From Streptosporangium amethystogenes (lineage in GTDB: Bacteria > Actinomycetota > Actinomycetes > Streptosporangiales > Streptosporangiaceae): 64,000 bases of DNA. Location: contig NZ_JOEQ01000004.1 in assembly GCF_000721075.1 (NCBI RefSeq), positions 248,001 to 312,000 on the forward strand. The letters run 5' to 3'. The stretch's first letter is position 1, and every line of letters begins with the position of its first letter. Below, piece after piece: positions 18,696 to 27,700 of the stretch. The notes beneath the pieces are model-generated. The model was not told where the DNA came from and did not search any database. It saw only the letters and a list, made by a program, of their open reading frames with translations. The translations under genes were made by a program, and so were the position numbers.

Positions 18696-20366
18696 GTGCA
18701 GTGGCCGACGTTCAATGTGAGGCCGTACGTCTGCGGCGGCATCGGGCACCTCGACGAGGCGGTCCTGGAGACGCTGCGCGGGGCGGGGCCACGGGTCAGA
18801 CCCGCCGTCCAGAGCGGGCACGCGGCCCTGTTCAGCTCCTCCCCGCTGCCGCCCTACCGGCGGGACGAGCGCGGCTGGGCCTTCGCCTGGGGGGAGCGCA
18901 AGCCCGGCGGGGCGGCGCCGTGGAACGCACAGTGGATCACCGTGGCCGAGACCTACGAGACGCCCGGCCTGATCGACGACGGCGAGCGGATCACCCTGCA
19001 CGCCGGCGGCCTCGGCCTGGTGGACGTCTACTACCTGTTCCGCGGCGGGGCGCTCTACTTCTCCTCGCTGCTCGAACCACTGCTCTCCCTGGCGCGCACC
19101 CCGTACGAGATCAACTGGGACGCCTGGGCCTCGATCATCCAGCTCACCTTCCCGCTGCGCGACGACACCCCGTACACGCAGGTGAAGCGGCTGGCAGGGG
19201 CGAGCGCGCTGGTCTTCGACCGGGCGTCGGGCCGGATCTCCGTCGAGCGGATGCTGCCCCGGTGGCTGCGCGAGGAGCCGTACGAGGCGGGAAGGACCGC
19301 CGGGGAGATCCTGGAGATCCTGCACGAGGTCTACAAGGAACTCGACGGGCGCCCGCTGCTCGTACCGGTCAGCGGTGGCTACGACTCGCGGCTGCTCTGC
19401 TCGGTGGCGGTGGCCCGCGGTGCCGACGTGGAGTCGTGGACGACCAGTCCCGACGACGGCACCGACACCGACATCGTCTTCGCCAAGGCGATAACCCGCG
19501 AGCTGGGCGTGCGCCACCGGGTGATCCCCCAGGACGCCGCCGCCTATCCCGACGACGCGCTGGCCGCGGCGCGACGGCTGGAGTTCCTCACCCCGCACCA
19601 CGCCTGGTACACCCCTTTCGCCCGCGAGGTGCACCGGGCCGGGCGGACCCTGGTCGACGGGCTGGCCGGGGGGCCGCTGCTGAAGAACTTCATGGTCAGC
19701 GGGGCCGCGCTGGAAGCCTCCAACCAGGCCGAGCGCAAGGCCGCGTTGCTCGGCTCGCTGGCGCTTGGCTCCCCCTCCACGCCCTTCCTGTCGGAGCGGG
19801 CAGAAGAGTGGATCACCGACAGCGTCGGGCACGCCTTCACTCAGTCGACCTCCATGCTCAACGGCCACCGGGCGGAACTGCCGCTGTCGGTCCTGCACAC
19901 CAGGACGGCGCGGGGCATCGCCCGTTCCCCGGTCAACCTGGTCGGCCCCGAGGTCTCGTTCACGGCGCCGTTCATACACCCCGACTTCTTCGACGCGGCG
20001 CTCTCCGTCGGGGTGAACCGCAAGGACCAGGGGCGCTTCTACCGCGAACTGCTGTACGCGGCCAACCCGCGGGTGGCCGCGCTGCCCTCCACCAACGTGG
20101 TCAAGCAGCCACTGGCGCGGGTTCCGCTCCGCTCGGCCGCCGCACCCGCCAGGGAGTACGGCCACCGGATGCTCACCCTCGTCGCCGACGCCGTGCCCTC
20201 GCTGCTCTCCGAGCAGTTGCACACCGTGATCGCCGAGGGCCCCGACGGCCTGACGCGGTTCAACGGCTGGAACGACCGTTTCTGGGTACGCGGCCTGGTG
20301 CTGTTCGGCGCCTGGCTCGGCGACTACGAGGACCGTCTGCCCGACCTCACCCCGCCCTGGACCTGA
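18696..20366 (+). CDS. Asparagine-synthase-like protein with degenerate glutaminase domain
   Basis: 556 residues. The C-terminal two thirds hold an asparagine synthase B fold with the PP-loop SGGYDSRLLCSVAV and the later LVGPEVSFTAPF and LPSTNVVKQPLARVPLR segments. The N-terminal domain has the size of a glutamine amidotransferase domain, but the mature enzyme would begin MQWPTF rather than with the Cys2 nucleophile, so glutamine-derived ammonia is unlikely. The protein may adenylate a carboxylate and transfer an amine other than ammonia, as AsnB homologues do in peptide maturation or glycan amidation. The start at 18696 is supported by AGAGGAG nine bases upstream. Confidence 0.8.
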   Translation: MQWPTFNVRPYVCGGIGHLDEAVLETLRGAGPRVRPAVQSGHAALFSSSPLPPYRRDERGWAFAWGERKPGGAAPWNAQWITVAETYETPGLIDDGERITLHAGGLGLVDVYYLFRGGALYFSSLLEPLLSLARTPYEINWDAWASIIQLTFPLRDDTPYTQVKRLAGASALVFDRASGRISVERMLPRWLREEPYEAGRTAGEILEILHEVYKELDGRPLLVPVSGGYDSRLLCSVAVARGADVESWTTSPDDGTDTDIVFAKAITRELGVRHRVIPQDAAAYPDDALAAARRLEFLTPHHAWYTPFAREVHRAGRTLVDGLAGGPLLKNFMVSGAALEASNQAERKAALLGSLALGSPSTPFLSERAEEWITDSVGHAFTQSTSMLNGHRAELPLSVLHTRTARGIARSPVNLVGPEVSFTAPFIHPDFFDAALSVGVNRKDQGRFYRELLYAANPRVAALPSTNVVKQPLARVPLRSAAAPAREYGHRMLTLVADAVPSLLSEQLHTVIAEGPDGLTRFNGWNDRFWVRGLVLFGAWLGDYEDRLPDLTPPWT

Positions 20367-20384
20367 CCTCCTGACGCCCTCCAC

Positions 20385-20418
20385 CCGCCGGGCCGTACCA
20401 CACGGCCCCGCGGAGTTT
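20385..20418 (+). terminator. Rho-independent terminator after the asparagine-synthase-like gene
   Basis: A GC-rich stem (GGGCCGT and ACGGCCC around ACCAC, extended by CCGC/GCGG across one C-C mismatch) followed by AGTTTT. It starts 18 bases after the stop codon. Confidence 0.75.
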
Positions 20419-20842
20419 TCGGGCGCCCCTGGAATCAGGCTCGGCCATCCCTTCGAGAACGCCGGAGCGCGTTCCCACCACACCGCGCGCGCCCCGGCCG
20501 GGGCCGCGGACATAAGCCGAGGTCACCTCGTTGGGGCGTGTCGTGTTTCAGTCAGGAAAACAGTAAGCGACGCGGCGATTACGCGGGCTTGGCGCGATGC
20601 GCGCCGCGATTCCGTGTGACAGGGGCGACCTCCCCTGCCAAGAGGGCTTCGACGGGTTCACTCGGCTGGTAGTGTTCGGCCCAGAAAGCGCCACAACGGA
20701 TGGTCCCGAATCACAAATTCGGTCTGTCCTAGGGCATGGAGCTCATGGGGATGACGACTCCGGCCGGCGCGGTCACCACACATCATCAGCCGGAGCATCC
20801 GGTGACTTCGTCCTGCCCTTCATCACCGTGAGCGAGAACACG
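20419..20842 (+). other. Long leader upstream of trehalose synthase
   Basis: About 420 bases with no convincing gene. It contains the GGCGCG-ATG-CGCGCC hairpin (20591-20605), a CAGGGG...CCCCTG hairpin (20620-20637) and a perfect inverted repeat at 20706-20722. The treS reading frame stays open through part of it, but the translated sequence is low-quality and lacks the family's N-terminus. Confidence 0.4.
20706..20722. promoter_or_regulatory. Inverted repeat CCGAAT-N5-ATTCGG upstream of treS
   Basis: A perfect 6-base inverted repeat with a 5-base spacer, about 120 bases before the treS start. It is a candidate operator for a sugar-responsive regulator. No direct evidence links it to a particular protein. 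Confidence 0.35.
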
Positions 20843-22540
20843 ATGACCTCATCCCCCTTCCCCTCCCCTGCCCATGAGTCCGTCGCCGAGGACTTCGTCT
20901 CGGCCGACCCCCAGTGGTACAAGCGCGCCGTCTTCTACGAAGTGCTGGTCCGCGGGTTCAAGGACTCCAACGGCGACGGTACGGGCGATCTGCGCGGCCT
21001 CATCGAGAAGCTGGACTACGTCCAGTGGCTCGGTGTCGACTGCCTGTGGCTGCTCCCGCTCTACGAGTCCCCCCTGCGTGACGGCGGTTACGACATCTCC
21101 GACTACATGAAGATCCTCCCGGACTTCGGCGATCTCGGAGACTTCGTGGACCTGATCGAGTCGGCGCACCAGCGGGGCCTGCGCATCATCACCGACCTGG
21201 TGATGAACCACACCAGCGACAAGCACCCCTGGTTCCAGGCGTCCCGGCACGACCCCGAGGGCCCGTACGGCGACTTCTACGTCTGGTCGGACAGCCCGAC
21301 CGGCTACCCCGACGCGCCGATCATCTTCATCGGCGCCGAGGAGTCCAACTGGACCTACGACCCGATCCGCAAGCAGTACTACTGGCACCGCTTCTTCCAC
21401 CACCAGCCGGACCTGAACTACGAGAACCCGGCGGTCCAGGAGGCCATGCTGGAGGTCCTGCGCTTCTGGCTGGACCTGGGCATCGACGGCTTCCGCCTCG
21501 ACGCGGTGCCCTACCTCTTCGAACGCGAGGGCACCGACTGCTCCGGCCTGCCGGAGACCCACGCCTACCTGAAGAAGGTCCGCGCCGAGGTCGACCGCCT
21601 CTATCCCGACCGGGTGCTGCTGGCCGAGGCCAACGGCTGGCCTGAGGACGTGGTCGAGTACTTCGGCGACCCCGCGGTCGGCGGCGACGAGTGCCACATG
21701 GCCTTCCACTTCCCGCTCATGCCGCGCATCTTCATGGGCGTGCGGCGGGGCAGCCGCGAGCCGATCTCCGAGATCATGTCGCGGACTCCGAAGCTCCCCG
21801 ACAGCGGCCAGTGGGGCATCTTCCTCCGTAACCACGACGAGCTGACGCTTGAGACGGTCACCGAGGAGGAGCGCGACTACATGCACTCCGAGTACGCCAA
21901 GGACCCGCGCATGCGGGCCTACCTCGGCATCCGGCGCCGCCTCGCCCCGCTGCTGGAGAACGACCGCGACCAGATCGAGCTGTTCACCGCGCTGCTGCTC
22001 TCGCTGCCCGGCTCCCCGGTCATGTACTACGGCGACGAGATCGGCATGGGTGACAACATCTGGCTGGAGGACCGTGACGCGGTCCGCACCCCGATGCAGT
22101 GGAGCCCGGACCGCAACGCGGGCTTCTCCACGGCCGACCCCGGACGCCTCTACCTGCCCGCCGTGATGGACCCGATCTACGGCTACCAGGCGGTCAACGT
22201 GGAGGCTCAGCAGCGGAACCCCGCGTCGCTGCTCCACTTCACCAGGAACATGCTGGCGATCCGCCGTGAACACCCGGTCTTCGGCACCGGCGTCTACAAC
22301 GAGCTGTGGTCCAGCAACCCGGCGGTGCTCAGCTTCGTCCGTGAGGACGGAGACGACCTGATGCTCTGCGTCAACAACCTGTCGAAGTATCCCCAGCCGG
22401 TCGAGCTCGACCTGCGCCGCTTCGCGGGGATGACCCCGGTCGAGGCCAGGGGCGGGGTGCACTTCCCTCCGGTGGGCACCCTGCCGTACCTGCTGACCCT
22501 GCCGGGTCACGGCTTCTACTGGTTCTCGCTCAGGCCCTGA
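20843..22540 (+). CDS. treS: Trehalose synthase (maltose alpha-D-glucosyltransferase)
   Basis: 565 residues, a GH13 enzyme that isomerises maltose and trehalose in the cytoplasm. The N-terminus [19 protein letters not shown] is the family signature. Catalytic motifs are [11 protein letters not shown] (nucleophile Asp), LLAEANGWP (acid/base Glu) and [10 protein letters not shown] (transition-state Asp), with the C-terminal beta domain after residue 470. The gene is not fused to, or followed by, a maltokinase gene, unlike many actinobacterial loci. Start: the ATG at 20843 or a GTG at 20828; neither has a strong ribosome-binding site. It ends just before a bidirectional terminator. Confidence 0.95.
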   Translation: MTSSPFPSPAHESVAEDFVSADPQWYKRAVFYEVLVRGFKDSNGDGTGDLRGLIEKLDYVQWLGVDCLWLLPLYESPLRDGGYDISDYMKILPDFGDLGDFVDLIESAHQRGLRIITDLVMNHTSDKHPWFQASRHDPEGPYGDFYVWSDSPTGYPDAPIIFIGAEESNWTYDPIRKQYYWHRFFHHQPDLNYENPAVQEAMLEVLRFWLDLGIDGFRLDAVPYLFEREGTDCSGLPETHAYLKKVRAEVDRLYPDRVLLAEANGWPEDVVEYFGDPAVGGDECHMAFHFPLMPRIFMGVRRGSREPISEIMSRTPKLPDSGQWGIFLRNHDELTLETVTEEERDYMHSEYAKDPRMRAYLGIRRRLAPLLENDRDQIELFTALLLSLPGSPVMYYGDEIGMGDNIWLEDRDAVRTPMQWSPDRNAGFSTADPGRLYLPAVMDPIYGYQAVNVEAQQRNPASLLHFTRNMLAIRREHPVFGTGVYNELWSSNPAVLSFVREDGDDLMLCVNNLSKYPQPVELDLRRFAGMTPVEARGGVHFPPVGTLPYLLTLPGHGFYWFSLRP

Positions 22541-22554
22541 GGACGGCTTTCGAG

Positions 22555-22590
22555 AGATAGGCCCCGGGACGCGTGTCCCGGGGCCTATCT
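22555..22590. terminator. Bidirectional terminator between treS and the ABC exporter
   Basis: A perfect 16-bp stem (22555-22570 with 22575-22590) with a GCGT loop. It lies 14 bases after the treS stop and includes the TAG stop of the convergent ABC permease gene. Confidence 0.85.
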
Positions 22591-24864
22591 GGCCGTTACC
22601 GGGACCTGGGCACGGGCCGCGCGGCCCGCCGGGATCAGCGTCACCAGCAGGGCGGAGCCGACCGCGACGAGCATCGCGACGGCGAGCGTCAGGGCCGAGG
22701 GCGTACGGCCGATGCCGGCGCCGACGCCGCTGCTGTGGCCCTGCAGGTCGATCAGCCCGCCCACCAGCGAGGCCCCGGCCGCGGTGCCCGCGAGCACGCC
22801 CAGCACGATCAGCAGGCCGGTCCCGGTGACCAGGGTGGCGGCCACCTGCCTGGGGGTGAGGCCCATGGCCTTGAGCACCGCGAGGTCGAAGGCGTGGTCG
22901 CGCAGGCCCAGGGCGGCGGCCGTGAGGAGATTGGCCAGGCCCAGCAGGGCGAGCACACCGATCAGCGCCACGATCACCACCCGGATGATCGCGAGCCGCT
23001 CCGCCGGGTTGACCACCCGGTGCACCTCAAGGGCCTCTCCCGAGGCGGTCAGCAGCCGCGCCCGCACCTCGGACGGGTCCGCGCCCGGCCTGAGCACCAG
23101 ACTGTAGAACTGCGGCGGTACCGCGTCCTTGGCCGCGAGGGTGTCGATGCCGAAGGAGAGCACCTCCCCGTCCTGGTCCGGTTCCACCACCCGGCCCACC
23201 AGGTGCACGATCAGCGGGGTGCCGCCCACGGTCAGCCGGACCCGGTCGCCGATCCTCACCCCCAGCAGGTCGAGCAGCCCCTGCCCGGCGACCGCCTCTC
23301 CCCTGGCGGCGTACATCCGGCCCTCGACCACCGAGAACGGGTACGGCTCGGCCGAGGTACCCGCGGCGCGGGTCAGCACGCTCCTGGTCTGCTCGGGCTC
23401 CAGGGCGAGCACCTCGGCGCCGGGATAGGCGGCCAGCACCCCGGGGTCGGCCCTGGCGATCCTGAGAGCCTCGTCCGCGGGAAGCTTGTCCGGGCGCACC
23501 GTGAGCGCCGCCGCCTGGCCCACCTGTTCGGGGTGGCGCAGGAAGTCGTCCAGGGTGGCCCAGCAACCGAGCCCGATGGTGATCATCATCATCGGGATCG
23601 CGACGCCGAAGATGCTCAGGAAGGCCGGGACCCGCCTGGTGAAGGCGTCGCGGGTGCCCAGGACCAGGGCGGGCGGCAGCCGCAGCAGCAGCGCCAGCCG
23701 CGCCAGGTGCGACAGGTGCCCCCGGAGCGGGGCCGCGGGGGCCGCGGGGATGGGCGGGGTGCGCCCGCCGCGCCAGGCCGGCAGGGCCACCGCCACGCAG
23801 ACCACCGCGGCGGTGCCGCCGGCGATGGCGAGCAGCGGGCCCGACGAGAGCGGCAGGATCGGCGTCCCGTCCAGCACGAACGAGGCGGCGACCTGACCGC
23901 AGAGGAGCCCGATGACGATGCCGAGCAACCCGAGCGCGCCGTGCTCGGCCATGAGCACGCCGAAGACCTGGCCCCGGGTGTAGCCAAGGGACTTGAGGGT
24001 GGCGATGTCACGGGTCTGGGTCAGCACCCGGCCGCCCACCGCGTTGGCGATGGCGAGCGCGGCGGCGACCAGCCCGGCGATGCCGAACAGCGCGAGCAGC
24101 AGGCCGAGCAGCCGGTTGTCCAACTCCATCGAGGCGCGGACCTCGCGCCAGGTGGACATCCGCTGGATCTGCCCCTCCAGGAGGGTGACGGCACCGTGCA
24201 CGGCGGGCAACGTGGCCTCGCCGTCGGCCAGGCGCAGTCCGGTGACCGACTCGCTGCGGCCCAGCGCGGGCTCGACCCTGGCCAGGACCGGCGCGAGCGT
24301 CCAGGCCAGGCCGGGCGTCCACTCGGGGTAGAAGCCCTGGTCGGTACTGTCCGCCAGGCCGACCACGATGAGCGGATGGGTGGCGCCGTTGAGCCCGGTC
24401 ACCGGGAAGGGTCCGCCCACCCTCAGGTCGAGCGCCCTGGCGAAGGAGCGCTCGACGACCACGCCGTCGGTGTCGCCGGGACGAAGCGGGCGCCCCTCGC
24501 GGATCAGCGGGACGGCGACCTTCGGCGGCGTCGCGGACATCTCGCGCAGCGCCACCGGCGACTTCTTCCCGTCCAGGGTGAGCGTGACCGGGGCCGACCG
24601 GTAGGGACCGGCCACCTGGACCACGCCGGGAAGCCTCGACAGCGCGGCCACCTCGGGGGCGTCCCTGGTGTGTATCCACACGTGCGCGCCCCTGGACTCG
24701 GCGAACAGGCCGCGCCACGGGTTGGTGCCGTCTTCCAGCAGGGTCGCGGAGGTGATCAGCGCCGTGACGATCCCGGCCACGGCCAGCACCGTCAGCAGTG
24801 CCTGCACCCTGCGCGCTTTGAGGTCGGCCCGGATCCACCTGACGGAGGCGCGGATCGTGCTCAC
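22585..24864 (-). CDS. MacB/FtsX-type ABC transporter permease
   Basis: About 759 residues with two FtsX-like repeats. Transmembrane segments appear near the N-terminus (VLAVAGIVTALITSATLL), in clusters around residues 255-400 and 460-480, and at the C-terminus (residues 600-750, AVAMLVAVGSALLVTLIP). Large extracytoplasmic domains lie between. Such permeases move lipids, peptides or drugs outwards or perform lipoprotein transfer. The GTG at 24864 has GGGAG seven bases upstream; a GTG at 24963 that overlaps the stop of the ATPase gene (GTGA) would add 33 residues. It is the third gene of the padR-ATPase-permease operon, and its stop codon lies in the terminator stem shared with treS. Confidence 0.88.
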   Translation of the reverse strand: MSTIRASVRWIRADLKARRVQALLTVLAVAGIVTALITSATLLEDGTNPWRGLFAESRGAHVWIHTRDAPEVAALSRLPGVVQVAGPYRSAPVTLTLDGKKSPVALREMSATPPKVAVPLIREGRPLRPGDTDGVVVERSFARALDLRVGGPFPVTGLNGATHPLIVVGLADSTDQGFYPEWTPGLAWTLAPVLARVEPALGRSESVTGLRLADGEATLPAVHGAVTLLEGQIQRMSTWREVRASMELDNRLLGLLLALFGIAGLVAAALAIANAVGGRVLTQTRDIATLKSLGYTRGQVFGVLMAEHGALGLLGIVIGLLCGQVAASFVLDGTPILPLSSGPLLAIAGGTAAVVCVAVALPAWRGGRTPPIPAAPAAPLRGHLSHLARLALLLRLPPALVLGTRDAFTRRVPAFLSIFGVAIPMMMITIGLGCWATLDDFLRHPEQVGQAAALTVRPDKLPADEALRIARADPGVLAAYPGAEVLALEPEQTRSVLTRAAGTSAEPYPFSVVEGRMYAARGEAVAGQGLLDLLGVRIGDRVRLTVGGTPLIVHLVGRVVEPDQDGEVLSFGIDTLAAKDAVPPQFYSLVLRPGADPSEVRARLLTASGEALEVHRVVNPAERLAIIRVVIVALIGVLALLGLANLLTAAALGLRDHAFDLAVLKAMGLTPRQVAATLVTGTGLLIVLGVLAGTAAGASLVGGLIDLQGHSSGVGAGIGRTPSALTLAVAMLVAVGSALLVTLIPAGRAARAQVPVTAR

Positions 24865-24959
24865 CGCGACGCTCCCGGCAACGAGGCCCGTACGGTCCGC
24901 GAAGGCATGGTTCGGGCGATCCCCGGCGATGTCGGCTGGGGAGGGGGGATTCGCACCGG

Positions 24960-25703
24960 TCACCCTCTCAGTTCGATGACGTCACCCGCGCCGCCCCGGG
25001 GACGGCGGCGAGCCAGGCCGGCGCCGCCGTCGTCGACGATCTGACCGTCCAGCAGGGAGACCACCCGGTCGGCCAGGCTCGCCACCCGGGCGTCGTGGGT
25101 GACCAGGACGATGGCCTGGCCCTCGCGGTGGACCTCGCCGAGCAGGCGCAGCACGTCGCGGGTGTTGCGGCTGTCGAGGTTGCCGGTGGGCTCGTCCGCG
25201 AGCAGCAGGCTCGGTTTGTTGGCCAGCGCGCGGGCCAGCGCGACCCGCTGCTGCTCGCCACCGGCGAGCTGGGCGGGCGCGGCGTCGGCGCGGGCGGTCA
25301 GGCCGAGCTCACCGAGGAGGTGTTCGCGGCGTCTGCGGGCCTCCTTCGCGGAGACCCCGGCCAGCAGCGCGGGCAGCTCGACGTTGTCGGCCACGGTCAT
25401 GTTGGCGACCAGGTTGAAGAACTGGAAGACGAAACCGATCTTCCTGCGGCGGAGCAGCGCCCAGGCGCTCTCCTTCAGCATGTCGGCCCGTTGTCCGTCG
25501 AGCCAGATCTCGCCGCTGGTCCTGGCCTCAAGGCCGCCGATCATGTGGATCAGGGTGGACTTGCCGGAGCCCGAGGGTCCCATGACCGCCACGAACTCCC
25601 CCGCCTCCACCCGCAGGTCGACCCCTCGTACGGCGGGTACCGGCACCTCACCGTCCTGGTAGATCTTGACAAGATTGACGGTGTCGACCACGGGGGACGT
25701 CAA
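24960..25703 (-). CDS. ABC transporter ATP-binding protein (LolD/MacB type)
   Basis: 247 residues. Walker A GPSGSGKST, Q-loop FVFQFFNL, signature LAGGEQQRVALARAL (Ala replaces the usual Ser, as is common), Walker B LLLADEPTGNLDS and the H-loop VTHD are all present, so the ATPase should be active. The TTG at 25703 is chosen over a TTG at 25721: AGGAGG lies seven bases before it and it overlaps the padR stop (TTGA), giving translational coupling. It partners the FtsX-type permease encoded directly downstream. Confidence 0.92.
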   Translation of the reverse strand: MTSPVVDTVNLVKIYQDGEVPVPAVRGVDLRVEAGEFVAVMGPSGSGKSTLIHMIGGLEARTSGEIWLDGQRADMLKESAWALLRRRKIGFVFQFFNLVANMTVADNVELPALLAGVSAKEARRRREHLLGELGLTARADAAPAQLAGGEQQRVALARALANKPSLLLADEPTGNLDSRNTRDVLRLLGEVHREGQAIVLVTHDARVASLADRVVSLLDGQIVDDGGAGLARRRPRGGAGDVIELRG

Positions 25704-26206
25704 CTCAGCTCCTCCTGACAACGTTCGAGCCAGTCGAGATCAGCCTGGAGGTGGAGCATGGCCCCCTCGACCAGCAGGAGCGCGGCGCGATTGTCGCGGT
25801 CGGTCTGCCCGGCGAGTTCGTTGAGGTCACGCATGAGTCCGAGGTAGTGACGGCGCTGGCGGTTGATCATCGCCATCCTGTCGGCGATGCCGGTCATCGG
25901 GGCCAGCACGAGTTTCATGAAGAACTCGTCTCTGACCCTGGGCCCCTCGGTGGGCTCGTCCACCCACCCTTCGAGGGCCTCGCGGCCCGCGGCCGTCAGG
26001 TAGTAGACCTTCTTGTTCGGCCGGTTGGACTGCTCGACGTCCACGACACGCACGAGGCCGTCCTTCTCCAGACGGCCTAGCGTGACGTAGATCTGCCCGA
26101 TGTTCGGGGAAGGATAGGCGCTACCGAAGATCTGTTCAAGAGCCTGTTTGAGCTCGTACCCGTGGGCAGGTTCCTTCGCGAGGAGCGCCAGCAGCATCGG
26201 CCGCAC
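25700..26206 (-). CDS. PadR-family transcriptional regulator
   Basis: 168 residues. The N-terminal winged helix (residues 1-80: LLALLAKEPAHGYELKQAL, then IYVTLGRLEKDGLVR) is diagnostic of PadR, and the C-terminal helical region (about 95-165) resembles the Vir_act_alpha_C dimerisation domain. It starts with GTG after GGAGG. It heads the operon with the ABC exporter, a common arrangement in which PadR represses its own drug or envelope-stress transporter. A perfect inverted repeat 60 bases upstream is a likely operator. Confidence 0.92.
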   Translation of the reverse strand: MRPMLLALLAKEPAHGYELKQALEQIFGSAYPSPNIGQIYVTLGRLEKDGLVRVVDVEQSNRPNKKVYYLTAAGREALEGWVDEPTEGPRVRDEFFMKLVLAPMTGIADRMAMINRQRRHYLGLMRDLNELAGQTDRDNRAALLLVEGAMLHLQADLDWLERCQEELS

Positions 26207-26264
26207 GCCCCACCTCCTCGGAGAGCTCGTTACGTGAGCGTTACGGGTTTATCCGTTGACGACG

Positions 26265-26286
26265 ATGTTATCGCTATGCATAACAT
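26265..26286. promoter_or_regulatory. Probable PadR operator, ATGTTAT-N8-ATAACAT
   Basis: A perfect 7-base inverted repeat with an 8-base spacer in the intergenic region between padR and the sugar importer. ATGT/ACAT outer half-sites are typical of PadR operators. It overlaps a plausible plus-strand promoter (TTGACG at 26256-26261, CATAAC at 26279-26284, 17-base spacer), so it could affect the importer as well. Confidence 0.6.
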
Positions 26287-26337
26287 GCATGCATCTACCT
26301 AACACGTATGTAATCAACGGGAAACCTGGAGGTCACG

Positions 26338-27594
26338 GTGCGCCGACTCATCCCCGTCGTGCTCACCGTGCTTCTTGTCGCGGGGTGCTCGGCGGCCGGC
26401 TCGCAGCAGACCGAACGGTTCGGCGGAACCGGCCCGTTCACCCTCGTCATCGGCCGCGACACGACGGCGTACCTGCAACCGCTGCTGGATCGGTGGAACC
26501 AGACGCACCCCGAGGAGCGGGTGAGCCTGCTCGAACTGCCCGAGGCGGCCGACGAGCAGCGCGCTCAGATGGTCGCCAACCTGCAGGCGGGGAGCGACCG
26601 CTACGACGTGCTCGGGCTGGACGTGGTCTGGACCGCGGAGTTCGCCGAGGCGGGCTGGATCCTGCCGCTGGACCGCGCGATGTTCCCGCTCGACCGGTTC
26701 CTGCCACCGGTCGTCGACACGGCACTCTACCGGGGCAAGCTCTGGGCGGTGCCGTACACCAGCAACGCCGGACTGCTCTACTACCGCAAGGACCTGCTGG
26801 CCAAAGAGGGGTTCGAAGCACCGAAGACCTGGGCCGAACTGCGCAAGCAGGCGCGGACCCTGCGCACCAAGTACGACATCGGCGGCTACGCGGGCCAGTT
26901 CCTGGCCTACGAGGGCCTGACCGTCAACTTCACCGAGGCCGTGCAGTCGGCGGGCGGGCAGATCCTCAGCCCGGACGGCACCTCGGTGACCATGGACGTG
27001 GCCAGTGCGAAGGCCGGCCTGGACTTCCTGGTGAACGGGTTCAGAGAGGGTTGGATCCCGCCCGAATCGCTCTCCTTCAAGGAGGAGGAGTCGCGACTGG
27101 CCTTCCAGGAGGGCCGGCTGGCCTTCGCCCGCAACTGGCCGCACGCGTACGGACCGGCCACCCTCTCGTCTGTCGCGGACAAGTTCGGGGTCACCAGGCT
27201 TCCCGGACTGAACGGCCCGGGAGCCGGCTCACTCGGTGGCTACAACCTCGCGGTGAGCGCCTTCTCCAAGCGGCAGAAGTCGGCCACCGAGTTCATCCGC
27301 TACTTCACCAGTCTGGAGAACCAGCGGCGGGTGCTCGCCGACGGTTCGTTCCCGCCCGTGTGGGCCGAACTGTACGACGACCCCGATCTGATCAAGCGTT
27401 TCCCCTACCTGCCGGTCCTGAAGCAGAGCATCCTCTCCGCCCGCCCCAGACCGGCGAGCGCCAACTACAACCAGGTGAGCCTGGTGATCGCCAGTGCGGT
27501 CTCCAACGCGCTCACCCCCCCTTTCGAGGAGGCCGGCGACGACGTTGTCGCCTCCATGAAAGGTCAGCTCAACGAGATCATTCGGGTTCGTTGA
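26338..27594 (+). CDS. Sugar ABC transporter substrate-binding lipoprotein 1
   Basis: 418 residues. A lipoprotein signal peptide ends in the lipobox VAGC at Cys17, followed by an extracellular family 1 solute-binding fold (TLVIGRDTTAYLQPLLDRW; YDVLGLDVVWTAEFAEAGWILPLD; LYYRKDLLAKEGFEAPKTWAEL). The type resembles trehalose/maltose-binding proteins. It starts with GTG, with GGAGG six bases upstream, and is the first gene of a four-gene import operon. A second, different binding protein follows. The ligand cannot be assigned from sequence alone. Confidence 0.9.
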   Translation: MRRLIPVVLTVLLVAGCSAAGSQQTERFGGTGPFTLVIGRDTTAYLQPLLDRWNQTHPEERVSLLELPEAADEQRAQMVANLQAGSDRYDVLGLDVVWTAEFAEAGWILPLDRAMFPLDRFLPPVVDTALYRGKLWAVPYTSNAGLLYYRKDLLAKEGFEAPKTWAELRKQARTLRTKYDIGGYAGQFLAYEGLTVNFTEAVQSAGGQILSPDGTSVTMDVASAKAGLDFLVNGFREGWIPPESLSFKEEESRLAFQEGRLAFARNWPHAYGPATLSSVADKFGVTRLPGLNGPGAGSLGGYNLAVSAFSKRQKSATEFIRYFTSLENQRRVLADGSFPPVWAELYDDPDLIKRFPYLPVLKQSILSARPRPASANYNQVSLVIASAVSNALTPPFEEAGDDVVASMKGQLNEIIRVR

Positions 27595-27700
27595 CCTGGG
27601 GCCACCCCTCGGAACGAGCCGTCATCCCCATCTCAAGTGCTGGCAAGTCCACATATATCCCCCATTCCAAAACCTCAATATCTCAGGAGGTCTGCCCAGC

